Assembly: GCA_030562195.1 (NCBI GenBank)
Contig: JAUJPP010000007.1
Coordinates: 1,736,001 to 1,800,000, forward strand
DNA length: 64,000 bases
Direction of reading: 5' to 3'
From: Nipponacmea schrenckii
Taxonomy: Eukaryota; Mollusca; Gastropoda; Lottiidae
A model generated the notes under the pieces. That model ran no database searches, was not told where the DNA came from, and saw only the letters and a program-made list of their open reading frames with translations. Numbering within the stretch: position 1 is the stretch's first letter; the number at the start of each line of letters is the position of its first letter. The position numbers and the translations under genes are program-made. Positions 1-12,300 of this stretch are shown piece by piece.

Positions 1-1692
1 TTAAGAAGTGGATAAATCCAAGGCAAACAAAAATGGCGAATCGCAAAGGCAGATTGGATAAAATTTACTGAAAACGGTTCGCAGTGGGACGTAATGGACA
101 AAACGAGGATGTTGATGTCTTCGCCAAAAATGTCACCATGGTCCTCATGGAGACAGCCAAGGAAGCTATCCCGCGAAGCTCTGGCAAAAACAGGGCTTGT
201 CCGAAGCCCTGGTGGTCGGACGCTTGCCATCACGTAGTGAAATTACGAAAGAAAGCACTACGTCGTGTCCAACGAAACCTCACCCCCGATACAAAGCAGG
301 TGCCAAGTTTTGCTGAATTTAATAAGTAATATATCTGGCAATAAATGGGGTGCCAATGTGGTGACGCTCAAGATGATCTATCGTGCGCTGATCCGGCCCA
401 TCGTAGACTACGGTTCACAGGCATTCATGACTGCTAGACCAATGCTTCCGCATAAACTAGATATGATACAGCACAAAGCACTCCGCATAGCCACCGGAGG
501 AGGTATTGGAATAAAAACGGAGTCGCTACTCCAAGATGTTGGTGAGGTCCCTCTCAAACTCCGCAGAGAGGAGCAAGCTCTAAGATACTGGTAAAAAATC
601 AAGCACCTTGGAGAATCATCTCCCACCTACCTAGAGATCACGAGGTTCAGCCAAGCCAAAAAGAATATAAGCTTTGGTCAGGCAGTTCGGGAATCCGTTC
701 GAACAATGGGCTAGATAGGTTGTCCATCAGAGCGTTTGCTCTCCCCCAAATTGCTCCTTGGACGATCACGCCTCCTCTTGTCGACACCTCTCTCGCCACG
801 AGATTGGATAAGAAACGGGACGATCCCTGCAACGCTCGGATGATCGCTTTAACTCATATGGACGCTAGGTGGTCGGAAAGCACCCGTATCTACACTGATG
901 GTTCACATAACCCGGAAAATAGTACGACCGGGTAGGGGATTTATATCCCTTCGAGCAGTACAAGAATAATCAAGCGAGTACCCAATAACTGTTCGGTGTA
1001 TACTTCAGAGATGCTTGCAATCCTCTATGCGGTGCAATATTCCGCAGGCCACCATAATCCAAATAATGTAGTATTAAGCGACTCGCTTAGCAGTCTGATG
1101 TCGATTGTCAACGACTCTTCGAGTTCCCAATCGGGGCTAGTGGATGAAATCAGGCAAGCGTGCTCATTAATACATAGTCAAGGCAAATCAATCGAGTTGG
1201 CATGGATCCCGTCTCATGTTGGCATACAAGGGAATGAGATTGCAGATGAACTTGCAAAACAATGACTAGATCTAACGGAAATTGAGCCGATAGACTACAG
1301 CTTATCAGAAGTCCGGAGCATGATCGGTAAAACATCAAATCTGCATGGGAGGTAACTCTCGTGAATGCTGATATGCTCCGCTTCAGACTAAATGATAGCA
1401 TTAGCAGTAAAGTAATTTTGTACCATCCCAATCGACAGATCTGTCGATGGGTGAGGTAAGAAATCACAAATACGAACTAAAGCTATATCCCTGCGGTGAA
1501 GTTGGCACCACAGAACATCTGTTAATCCATTGTGAGCAATTAAGGGAAGAGAGGCACACGCTGGTCGATTTATTGAATAAACGTAAGCTGGACTATAATC
1601 TGAAAAACATTCTGTCACAAACGCGAGAGGGTATGTCGGCAATTTGTGAATCAGTTTATTATTTCTTAAAAGAAATAGGAATGATCACCTAG
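1..1692 (+). mobile_element. Decayed non-LTR retrotransposon (RNase H-bearing, I/Jockey-like), internally deleted
   Basis: Several broken reading frames follow the order of a LINE ORF2. Bases 84-329 resemble the endonuclease-to-RT linker (PWW-S-x-C motif). Bases 355-593 resemble the region after the RT palm (VDYGSQAF, then a basic LRREEQ stretch). Bases 876-1264 encode an RNase H domain: TDGSHN, SEMLAI, SDSLSS and the closing IPSHVGIQGNEIADELAK signature. Bases 1447-1692 end in a Cys/His motif (CGEVGTTEHLLIHC) typical of LINE C-termini. The RT palm is absent: the linker runs into the thumb-like region near base 330. Stops split RNase H at about 935 and 1264. RNase H inside a LINE is known for the I, Jockey and related clades; the exact clade is not resolved. 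The copy is dead. Confidence 0.85.
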
Positions 1693-1970
1693 GTAGCACA
1701 TCAGAAGAGCGTCCTGCTCATCTGTAGGTATGACGTCGAACGTGGACTCAGTCTTCGGTAAAACGTCAAGAAGAACCATAGAAAAAAGACAGAAGAAGGA
1801 CAGATGGAGTCAAAAGAGCACATCACTCTTTACAGAAGAAGGACAGATGAAATCATAAGAGCACATCGCTCTTTTCAAGAAGAAAGAAGACAGTTACAGA
1901 AGAAGAACGAAGAATAAAGATACAGAAGAAGAACGATGAATAAAGATATAGAAGAAGCCATAATATCAGG
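1693..1970 (+). repeat. Tandem agaagaa/gacagat-rich tail of the LINE remnant
   Basis: Imperfect repeats built on CAGAAGAAGGACAGATG and AGAAGAAGAACGATGAATAAAGATA follow directly after the last retrotransposon frame. This is probably the 3' UTR of that element, with replication slippage. No coding potential is seen. Confidence 0.5.
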
Positions 1971-2150
1971 TCGCTCCTTACTCAACGTCCGCGATATGGT
2001 TTTGATTACCGAAGCAGACACCATACCCACCAGTCAGTCAGTCAGGAATATGGCCAAGTACTAGCAGTTAGCCGCACTCTGATAGCCTGTTTTGCTCGAT
2101 TTATTACACCCACGTATGCAGATGCTCATATCATGGACACTAAAATTGAA

Positions 2151-2533
2151 TAGGTGAAAAGTGGGTGATAAGTCTTGTAGTTTTTAATTAAAAACTTTAT
2201 TTTCCACCAAGGTGAAAAGTGAGTGATAAGTCCTGTAGTTTTTTTATTAAAAACTTTACTTTCCACCAAGGTGAAAAGTGGGTGAAAAGTCTGATAGTTT
2301 TTATATCAAAACTTTATTTTTCACCAAGGTTTTCCAGACTTTTCACCCACTTTTTACCTAGGTGAAAACACTTTTCACCATGGTGGAAAATAAAGTTTTT
2401 AAATAAAAACTACCAGACTTTTCACCAACTTTTTACCTAGGTGAAAAAACTTTTCACGGTGGAAAATGAAGTTTTTAAATAAAAACTACCGGACTGTTCA
2501 CCCACTGTTCACCATGGTGGAAAATACAGTTTT
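2151..2533. repeat. Foldback element: three direct repeats followed by three in inverse orientation
   Basis: The unit GGTGAAAAGTGGGTGATAAG, followed by TAGTTTTT...AAAAACTTTATTTTCCACC, occurs about three times to roughly 2335. It then occurs about three times as its reverse complement (GGTGGAAAATAAAGTTTTTA...CAGACTTTTCACC). The whole would fold into a long hairpin. Unit length is about 60-65 bp. Confidence 0.7.
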
Positions 2534-2539
2534 AAATTC

Positions 2540-3229
2540 AAAATAAAAAATAATGTCGTATTTGAGCCACCGTAGAAATGAGCTTTTCAATAAAAATTGG
2601 TAAGTATATATGTTGGTTTAAATTATATACTTAAATATCAGCCTTATACTAGTTTCATTAAAACCCGGCCCTTTGAATACTGTGGTTTCTATATTTTGTT
2701 AAGGTCTATTTGAGCTTTTGTCACTCTTGAGTTAAAGTGAACACGCCTCGGCCTATATATAAATCTATAGTTTCAAGGCTTCATTTTAATTCGCTAGAGG
2801 GAGTGTTTGACATATGAAATAAGGGTAAATTCTATAATATCCTTTTTCATCTTTTAACCTTTTTGAGATAAAGTTATATCTGTGATTAAATCTTATTACT
2901 TGATAAAGGGTTTATTAGCCGCTGGCATTGTCTCTATCCAATATGTTTATATATTTATTGAACCTTGGTTTTAAAGTATTACTTCAAGGATTTCGAATGA
3001 GCAGGTTGTTTTATCTTCATAAGGTTAGTGTCATGTATTTATGTATTCGTTTCGAGTAATAAAAAAACGGAACCTAAAACATCAGTAACGAGTTTCAAGT
3101 TTTGTTTTTATCAGACTTTGGAATGAATGCCCTTGAGGGCCTGGTTTTAATATTTCTATATCGCTCTACATTTTGATGTACTATTTTAACAGTGCAAACG
3201 ATATGTTTAGTTGTTGTGTTATGTTTCAT
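2540..3229. other. AT-rich intergenic stretch, nothing recognised
   Basis: No long reading frame, clear repeat or RNA gene was seen between the foldback element and the first pearl-like array. Confidence 0.5.
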
Positions 3230-3830
3230 TATATGCCCTCGTGAAGTGTTGACCGTATTTTGCCGTCATCCATGTCCGTCCGTCCATCGGTATGACTGTT
3301 TATCCAAAATTGCTCGAAATACTCTAGATGGCACAATAATCCTTGACGGATTTTGACTTAACTTTATCACCCAAAGATGAACCCAATTGAAAATCAACGA
3401 ATCTGAATATATTGAGTTATTGCTCTACACTCTGTACAATGTGAATTCGTTGATGGGTTTTGATGAAACTTGGTGTAAGATTGTGTAATAACCCAAAGAT
3501 AAACCCTATTGAAAATTCGGGAAATCGTAAAAAAATGTGTGTATGAGTTATTGCCCTTGTAAAATTTAAGTTGTATACACTCTAGCAGAATTCTTGAAAT
3601 TCACTTAAATCAAAAAATATTTAGTGTCAGTTATTGCACTTGTTTTTGACAACAATTTTATGCAGATTTTGACAACTTGCTGAAATTTGTAATTTACCAC
3701 CTTAAAAGAGAAGTGTATGATTGAAGGTTTGATATTTCATTCCGCTGATTGTTACTGTACTGTCAAGATTTTATTCAAATTTCAATGTGGCCAGTGGGCG
3801 TATATTACATTGTATCTTATTGTGGAATTC
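3230..3830 (+). mobile_element. Pearl-like repeat element, core type C, ending in ...GTGGGCGTATATTAC
   Basis: GTCCGTCCGTCC at about 3270 is followed by degenerate units carrying 'GATTTTGATGAAACTTGG', 'CAAAGATGAACCC(T)A', 'GAGTTATTGCCCTTG' and 'ACACTCTAG'. A subterminal GATATTTCATTCCG follows, then the terminus CCAGTGGGCGTATATTACA at about 3790. The same order occurs at 33.3-34.2 kb and 43.4-44.2 kb. Confidence 0.65.
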
Positions 3831-4313
3831 TATATACAGAAGATTAAAACACGAAATTAGTATCGATCCGAGTTAATTATACACACTGCCTGTCATTATG
3901 TTGTGGTTCTACACATCTTTATTGATATATTGAAAAATTATAGTTTCGGTCGATATTATAGAAGTGACAATCAAAACATTTTAATAATAACCTACTTTCT
4001 ATTCCATAAAATTATGCATTATAGACATGACTCCTGTGTTTAATTAGTTTATCGTATATATGTTATAAGATTTCCGGTTAAAACTATACATGTATAAAAT
4101 ATAATATTTACTGTTTGTGGTATATAGAATGAAATGTATTTTTCCATATTTATAAATCTTGAATATCTGCTATACTTTGTAGGACAAACAAGCTGTTACA
4201 GACATCTACTGAAGTGAGCGAATCGATTTTTACTTTGAAAATAGCTTACATTAAGTAGTTTACGCGTTGAGTTATGTCTGATACTAAGTGAAAAGAGAAA
4301 CAGAAAAAGGAAA

Positions 4314-5620
4314 ATGGATGGTACTAAGATTGTCCATTTTGTAATTCGCAGCATCTTTGTTTGTAATGGTTTCTATTATTTGCAACATTTTTTTTTACGC
4401 AGAAGACATGTTTTGCTTCCAGCATTGCCAGCTCTAACTTGTTTATTGACGGGAATAGGGTTTAACATTTTGATTATGTATGACCTGGTGTTATCAATTG
4501 GTTTACCAGAAGGCATTGATGAACCTTTCTTAGTGCAATATCAACAATTCTCGGAGATTTTAGTAACGTTAGTGTTAGGAAGTTATTTATTACGTGGTGT
4601 GGGAGATTCGTCGTTTAATCTAGGAATTCAGTGGAAATTGTCGGTAATTATGCTAGCTGTTGCTACCAACATTTATATGATAATAAGGTGTATTAAAACG
4701 ATAGCAACATCAGTGGTGCTGAAAGATGATAAACAATACCTGATTTATACACAGACTTCCAGTAACTCTAATCTTGTTATATATCTCTGTATTATCTTAC
4801 CACAATATATAGCAGTGGCCTCTATTTTATATTACATCAATAATCCATCAGGTAAGTTTGTTATGCATTCCAATGAACATATTTATTCAGACTTATGCCT
4901 TAATAATATTTTTTTATTCATTTAAAATTCTTATTAGATACTATATTCACTCTAGATATTAGACCATAGACTTTAGACTACCATATACAATGCCCATACC
5001 ATATACCATATACTAGTACCATATACCATACACCATTTCCATACCCATTATATATTGTTTTTACAACCACTTTCACCATACCAATACCATACCCATACCA
5101 ATACCATACCCATACCCATTACCATACCTCCATATACCATACCCATACCATATACCATATACCGTAGCCGTACCCATACTTCTGCCTTTTTTGGCAACCT
5201 ATCTCTTAATTGCCTCTGCAATTTAGGGGTTTGACAATTCTCGCTTTGTTATTTTCAGAAAAAGAGAAAAACATCGAAGATGCCGAAGAAACGCTCCCAG
5301 TTACCAATAGTTGTGAAACTTGTCATGTTTTTGACTTTTATTACCACTTGAACGTTATATATATTGGCATCGTGATAGTTATTGTGAAGCCTGTATTATA
5401 CTTCTACTCAAATAATTCCGATTGTGACAGGACTAACGAATTTCTTATTGTTCCCCCGTTTGTTGCTGTTACAGTGTTGTTTGTCGGTCACCAAATACCT
5501 GGTATTACAGCCATAAAAACCAAAAGTGTTCAAAGTGAACCAGTATTGCATATTGAATATGACAAAACCATACAAAGTGAACCAGTATTGCATATTGAAT
5601 ATGACAAAACCATACCATAA
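4314..5620 (+). CDS. Two-exon polytopic membrane protein of unknown family, 299 aa
   Basis: Exon 1 is 4314-4851 (donor GTAAGT) and exon 2 is 5259-5620 (acceptor TTTTCAG). The junction is phase 1, and together they encode 299 residues with a TAA stop. About seven hydrophobic segments can be picked out, roughly at residues 8-27, 34-62, 82-97, 106-127, 152-175, 205-226 and 240-260. A polar, acidic loop rich in Glu and Lys lies between the fifth and sixth. The C-terminus carries a 14-residue tandem duplication (QSEPVLHIEYDKTI twice). The intron holds a CCATAC-type microsatellite. I do not recognise the family. A 7-TM receptor or another multi-pass protein is possible, but no diagnostic motif (DRY, NPxxY or a zinc site) is visible. 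The coding call rests on length, membrane pattern and the frame-preserving intron. Confidence 0.7.
4977..5175 (+). repeat. Imperfect (CCATAC/CCATATA) microsatellite in the intron
   Basis: Dozens of CCATATACCAT, ACCCATACC and ATACCATACC units lie between the two exons of the membrane-protein gene. Confidence 0.85.
5536..5619 (+). repeat. 42-bp tandem duplication inside coding sequence
   Basis: CAAAGTGAACCAGTATTGCA and the following 22 bases are repeated without visible change, adding 14 residues to the C-terminus of the membrane protein in frame. Confidence 0.85.
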
Positions 5621-6218
5621 CAAAGTTTTGTGACATACATAAGCCTAAGTATCATGAAACCGTATATAGCCTATGCAAACATTATGTTACACAACTTTAT
5701 TAAAATCTATATGGATATTTTGTCAGATATGAATGAAGAAAAATCTAAATCAATTTTGTTAAAGTGGTCGTATTCACTTTAAAACTACAATGTGGTATTC
5801 CGATTACCAGCAGGCGCATTTGTGCTAAGAATGAAAGCTGATTATTTTGCTGAATCCTCATGCGGCTATGTACTATTTTCATAGATCTGTCCATCTAATA
5901 CACATATACTGAGCATTTTATTTTGTACATAAATTGTACATTGAAATATTTGTATATTTGAGTATTTTATGCTTGTTCTATTTCAATACGTATGCATCCT
6001 GAAGCCGGTTTATCTCATACACGTTTCTTGTGTATATATGTACTACATTTGCAGTCTGTCCTTGATCGTAGGGACATAGATCTGTCCATCTAATACACAT
6101 GTACTCGGGTATTTTTAAACACATTGTACATTGAAATATTTCAAATGTATTGCCCCCACGGGCTGAATGTTAGACATGACTGTGCCCTTGTGTATTAACC
6201 TAATTATCAGCCATGTAA

Positions 6219-6224
6219 AATAAA
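6219..6224 (+). terminator. Candidate polyadenylation signal AATAAA for the membrane-protein gene
   Basis: AATAAA lies about 600 bases after the stop, followed by a GT-rich stretch (TTTTTGTGTTTT). The putative 3' UTR holds a direct repeat, CATAGATCTGTCCATCTAAT, at about 5880 and again at about 6067. Confidence 0.45.
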
Positions 6225-6229
6225 GAGAT

Positions 6230-8829
6230 GATTATTATTTAAGTGTTCTCAGTAACTTTTTGTGTTTTAAATACATGTACCATTTGCCTGTTGTTTATAG
6301 TAAGCTCATTTTTGTGGAGCATACTTAATCAACAAAGTATGTAAAATTATTATAAAGCCCAGTAAAAACTAAACTTGAACCTTGATTTGAGATTAAAATA
6401 GTTCATAAAAAGGGCCTTTTTAATTCATTGTTCATTTAAGCACAAGAAGGTGCCATTAATGCAGAATGTCCATTAGTAGTAAAGCAGTGACTTCTTGGTG
6501 CACTGACATATTTGTGTAGTGGTGTATTTTTCTAGTTTTGGGGTGACTTTAATTTTTGAGAGATTTTGTGTAGTAAATGGAAATGGAGCATGAGTAACTC
6601 ATGATTGTAATGACTTCTATAATTTCCAACCTTATTGTAATTCAGCCATGCATCATTTGTAAAATGTGCACATTTGAATATCTGCACAAAATAAACAACA
6701 ATAACTATGCTGTAATATTTATGTTAATTTACATACCATTATGTAATACATACATAATATGCAGGATGTTTAGTGTGCATAGTCAATCTTTCATATTATA
6801 GTATACATGTAATTTTTTTATAAAAATAATCTGTATCTTTAATATACACAACCATAATTATATACAATCTTATCTTTCTTAAAACTGTACAGTAATTGTT
6901 ATATGACAATACATAATTTAAATATACATAAAATTCTTATTCCTTATGTTTTATTTTCACAATGTACAACAATCAGGAACTGAGTCTAAAACCTTGACTG
7001 CAATAGCCATTAGTGACCTCAACAGAAACTATTTGATTGCTTGTGTATTCATGTGCTATGAATTGACTAGCCTACAAGCCAATCAAATTGCTGCATTAAC
7101 AAACTTCAGTGAAAATCAGCTTATAATGTCAAGGTATTAGTACTAGTTCATAATCATATAGTGGACCTATAAGACTTATGTTGTAATAAGATTAAATACT
7201 TATAGGGCAAAGGTGAATACATAAAATTGTATTCGAACAAGAAACACAGATCCATGAATCCCAAGGCTATTGTTACAGTAAACAGTTACATTGCTTTTGT
7301 GATAGTAAACAACATATCATTGAATGGATTTATTTTTAACAAAAAAATACTTTGATAAAGCATCAAATATTGGAATAATGTCTATAGTAGCTGGAACAGT
7401 TGCAAAACAATGCATTTGGCAATAGTTGCTTTTCCAAAAAAAAAATATAAGAGTCAAATTCATTAGCCATTATCAAACACAAACTGGGATGAAAATAAGT
7501 CTCAAAACATGAATTCAATATTCCTTCAGGAAAAAACAAAAACAAAGGATGCTTAAAGGGATTGTCAGAATTTAAACACCAGAGCTTTTTATGCATGATA
7601 ATATTAATAGATCTCAATCCTTAGTATAGTTTCTAAATATTTACCTGGCAATGAGAACCATTTTCAACATTAATTTAGAGAATTTCTATTTAAAATAAGC
7701 ATTATTGTTCATGTCTGGGTCAAACATTTGGAGGTTATAAGCAAATGGATATTTGATCATAAATATAAAAAATATGATTATTTTTTGATAGATATTGGTT
7801 TAAAATGAAACATTTAAGAACATGAATAAATTTTTAGCTGGTGTAGCTTAAACTTTCAAAAAAGTTAATGGAAATATTCCATAACATATTGGCATCAAGT
7901 GTTATGTATTTCAAGCTCTAAGCTTCAAAAGAAAAAAATCAGATTATCCCTTTAACTAGAATTCATGTCTATACAAAATATATTGACTTACAAATGTAGG
8001 GAAATAAACCTTTAATATTAGCCTCATTTGCAGAAGCTCGAAATTTCTGAAAGTTTAAAAGGTATCTTAAACTATATAATGCAGTTTTATTTCATGAAAA
8101 TCTTAATGAGACCAGGATTTACCTAATGCACTGTGCAGTGTATCAAGTATATAAAGGTGACACTTCAAAATGGATGTATATCAAATTACTACAACTCTTG
8201 AGAATAAAAGCATGTGTCAATGATAAACAATTTTCCTTTTTATTTGCATAGCATTTTTTGTGATAATATTAAGTAGTAATCTTGTATTTCTACCTCACTT
8301 AGGTTCTCATGTACACTTTTTATGGAATTTCTTAATAATGGCTTTACTTATACTCTTTATTAGTTATTTTATTATAAGTATATAGATTTTTAAATGATGA
8401 AGCTAGGACATATCCTAGTTTATCTTCGCTACCTCTTATATAATATGTCATCTACTATCCACTTCAGATTTTTACCTTATTCAACATTATCTATCAAGTC
8501 TATCATTCTAACAAGTTTTAGGTTATTCTTTCAATACCTAACTTCTTCTTGTACAGCTATTGAATTCCCTTCTAATGTTAGACTGAGTAATTTGTAATTG
8601 TTATATAGGAATTCAACAATTCTCCTACGATATCAGAAATGCTTCTTTTTTGCGACATTGCATATTGTTGGAATTATTTTGGGCTCCATCACAATGCAGC
8701 ATAGATGAATGATGATAGATCAATACAGAGCTAAAAATTCTTAGAATCCTTGGTATGAATACCTCAAATGACAAATAAAAAATTTATCAGATTTACCCAC
8801 TGTGTCAATACTAAAATTAAGCACATAAT
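6230..8829. other. Intergenic AT-rich region / probable 3' UTR of neuralized at its right end
   Basis: Only short, isolated frames occur here and none has family resemblance. The part just below 8830 should include the 3' UTR of the minus-strand neuralized gene. Candidate minus-strand AATAAA motifs lie at about 8356-8361 and 8239-8244, but neither can be preferred. Confidence 0.4.
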
Positions 8830-9317
8830 TTAGGATCTATAAGTTTTTATCACATCTTTAATTGGCTGTCTACATATAGGACACAATCCACCTTTTTCTC
8901 TTTTGACTAATAAAGCACAATCAAAACACATACACATGTGTCCACAAGTATAGAGTACGCTGTTTACTGATCGTTCACAACACACAGAACACTCCTGATT
9001 ATCATCTGTGTTATCTGTAAATGATGTGTCCACTGATGTAGGAGTTGATGTTGATGATGAAGGAAGAGATGTAGGTAGAGGTGGATGAAGAGGAGCAAGT
9101 GACGAAGGAACTGCTGGTGATGCTGGTTGACTATCTGATGAGTGTGTAGCTGGTACACTAATACTACGTAAAACTTGAGGTTGGAGAGGTGGTGGTAATG
9201 ACTGTGTTGCCGTGGTAGAAGCTGGTTGACGTGGTGGTAATGCCACTGTTAGTGATGAATAACTAGAAGCTGATCTTGATCTAGGCATTCGAGATTGGGC
9301 ACCAGGAATAGTTGTTC
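8830..9317 (-). CDS. neur: neur last coding exon: Ser/Pro/Thr-rich linker and C3HC4 RING
   Basis: The acceptor TTGTATTGTAG joins in phase 1, giving ...GTTIPGAQSR. The RING cysteines follow: ECSVC, then TCGHMCMCFDC, then LCPICR. The stop is at 8832-8830. The linker before the RING (about 95 residues) is rich in Ser, Thr, Pro and Gln and is probably disordered. Confidence 0.95.
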
Positions 9318-12300
9318 CTACAATACAATTAATAATTATATTTTTAAATCAAACTGAATTAATCCAGAAAAGATCATAGGCTTGTGGCAAGCCTCACAAG
9401 CGAATACGTCCACCAGCAGCTAGTTAGTTAGCTAAATGTGAACTGTAAAACTCGATAAGAGAGTTTGATGCAATATCACATTTAGCTTGTGTTCACTCTA
9501 CAGAAAACAAATTCAGATTTTCACAAAAATACAGATTTAGCAAACAATCATTGTTCCAAGATTACGTGTAGACTAAACTGAAGTCTTGCATATTGATCTG
9601 CACAACATGAAATGAAAAGACTAAAAAAACTAATCGGACGGACCATCAAGGCAACTTCAAATGAAAATAATCCATGAAGAATTGTAGCCTGTAGAGTGAG
9701 CACTAACTACATGTGAACTCTAAAACGACTGCGATATCAAATTTTTATGCGATATCTCTGGAAAAAATTATCGGATCATCACTCAATTTAATAGTGCACA
9801 TCTTCATAATGATCTCATCACACATACAAACAATCAAAAGAATCCATAGAGAATTGTAGCCTGTAGAGTGAGCATGAGTTGCACTGTATAGGTAATGGAG
9901 TGAAGAAAGCTACGTCAGACACTACATTTCCCTGAAAAATTATTTAATCATCACAAAAAACAATAGGGATCATCTTCATAATGACACTGACCCACAAAAT
10001 AAAAATAAAAAGAATCCATAAAGAATTGTAGCGCGTAGAGTGAGCACGAGTTTCACCCTATAGCTAATGAAGTGAAAAAAGCTAAGTCAGACATGATATT
10101 TCTGTGAAAAATTATCCGATCATCGCGAAAATCGATAGGGATCAGCTTCATAATGACACTGACCCACAAAATAAAAATCAAAAGAATCTTCGAAGAATTG
10201 TAGCCTGTAGAGTGAGCACGAGGTAAATGTTAACGGATTGACAGACTTACAGACCGACAGGGCGATTACAATATACGCCCATACTTACATGTGGGCGTAT
10301 AAAAACCATTTCCATTGCCTTAAAAATCTAAATTTACCACTTATAATAACTTTCAGCATTGTATTTGGTTTTTTGGTAAAAATTTGTTTGTTTTTTTTGA
10401 TTATTTTTATGAGAATTGGATAAGCAGCTAGAAAATAGTACCGTACTGTTAATCTTAGATAAAAATACAAACATGACAAGAAAATTTCCAGCCAACAGTT
10501 TGGATGAAATTACTCAAAGCTAAATGTGTTTCTATTCAATTTAAATTTACAAAAAAAATATATTTGAAATCCTAAAGACATACAACAAACAGAACCATAT
10601 TGAGGCTGGTATTCCAATTCTCTTAAAAATATTTAAAATATTTGCTTAGACAATCTTAATATTGATTGAGCACACTTGTTGATAATTATTCATTTTAAAA
10701 ACATAGAGATTGATATCATAATCGTGTCCTACATGCTGGTCATACAGACATCTTCCTGTGCAGAGTTATCTGTTCAGTATTATAAGGCCAAAAAAAAATA
10801 TAGTCCTGTTTCCTGCTACCGGCCTGAAAAAAATAGGGTAGGTAGGTAGGGAAATGATTTTATTTTTTTTTTTCATTTTATTTTTTATGTTAACCTCAAA
10901 AAGGGTGCGGTGCAGTGGAGTGGGATCTGGTTACCTTCCGGAACACCTGGGTTCACTCCTAATTTTATTTCAGAGTTCCTGTGGTCTATGTTTTTTAGTT
11001 TTTACTGTTTCTTGTGTTCTCTGTTGTTGTGTCTTTGTGTACCTGTGTTTGTCTGTCCCTTGGATTTATGTTGTCATCATGTAAATACTTTGGTTTTATC
11101 TCATACTGAAGAGAGTAACCACTTCACCAACAGTCAAATTTGGTTGTATATCATTCTTGTCGGACATAATTAAGCACTCGTTGGCTCTACCTCCAGGCGG
11201 CAGTTCATGGTTTTGATTAAATATATCCAAAAATGTTATTTCGTTGCTGAACGATGTTTTTCTATGTCTGGTTTCTGAGTAATGTCCGCACTTGTAAAAA
11301 GTAACTTTCAAAACACTACTAGGCCTACCCAGAACTATCTATCACGCTTGCCCTGGAGGCGGCCATGTTGTTTTGGTTCAACAGAATATAAATACCGCAT
11401 TCGTATCCAAGTACAGAAAGAGATTAATAACAGTCTAGATCACCCAGCCTGTTCTAGATTTAACTAACATTAAAAGAAGACTGGGAAATCTGGATAATCA
11501 AGTATAAATAAATGAACGGGGTTGATTCAATTATTAGGTCTCGTCTAAATCGTTGTCCAAATCTTTTAATAATTTAAATTTAATACCGTAATTACTTTAT
11601 GTAAACAATAAATCATCTTTCGTATGATACTGTATATTATAATGTTCATGTCCAATCACGCGTTAATAATTTTATTCCGCACATTATGAATTTTATACAA
11701 AGATGTACTGGAGGAAATTGTCAGGGTACCAAAATAAATAATTACCGCCAGAAGTAGTGATATACGCGAGTATTCTCAAAACCGAAAGTAGAAAAATAAT
11801 GAAAGAAGCAAATCCATTGGCTGATCTTAGAAAAACACACCCTTTCTTGTCCAATCAGATACGCTGTTACAACTGATGGATTTCTTTTTTTATTATTGAA
11901 GTCCAATAACTTATTCAACAAACGTTTACGGCTTTATGTAACCCGAGAGGCATTGGAAATATAGGCTTATTGTCATGAAATAAACTATTGTTAGCTAGAC
12001 CTATGTAATAACAAGTTATTAACACTATATTGCAGGTGACAAAACGGCGTAAATGGACAGTATTTACATGCAATTTTTGAATGGAATATATCGATATTTT
12101 GGAAAATTTGTTTTTTTTTTTTTTTTTCATTTTGTCCAAAAAAACTTTAGGGTCGGGCATGAAAAATTAGGGTCGGTCGGGTAGCAGGAAACAAGACTAT
12201 AATTTTTTTTGGCCTAATGATAATATTTTCTGCTTGACTTACTGTCTCTTAAGCCTGCGTGTAAGCAAGTGATTGAAACATTTCATGCTTCAACTCTATC

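Noticed and set aside
10854..11173. Cys/Phe-rich frames inside 10.8-11.2 kb
   Set aside because: They lie within the Harbinger-like non-autonomous element in low-complexity sequence, with no family resemblance.
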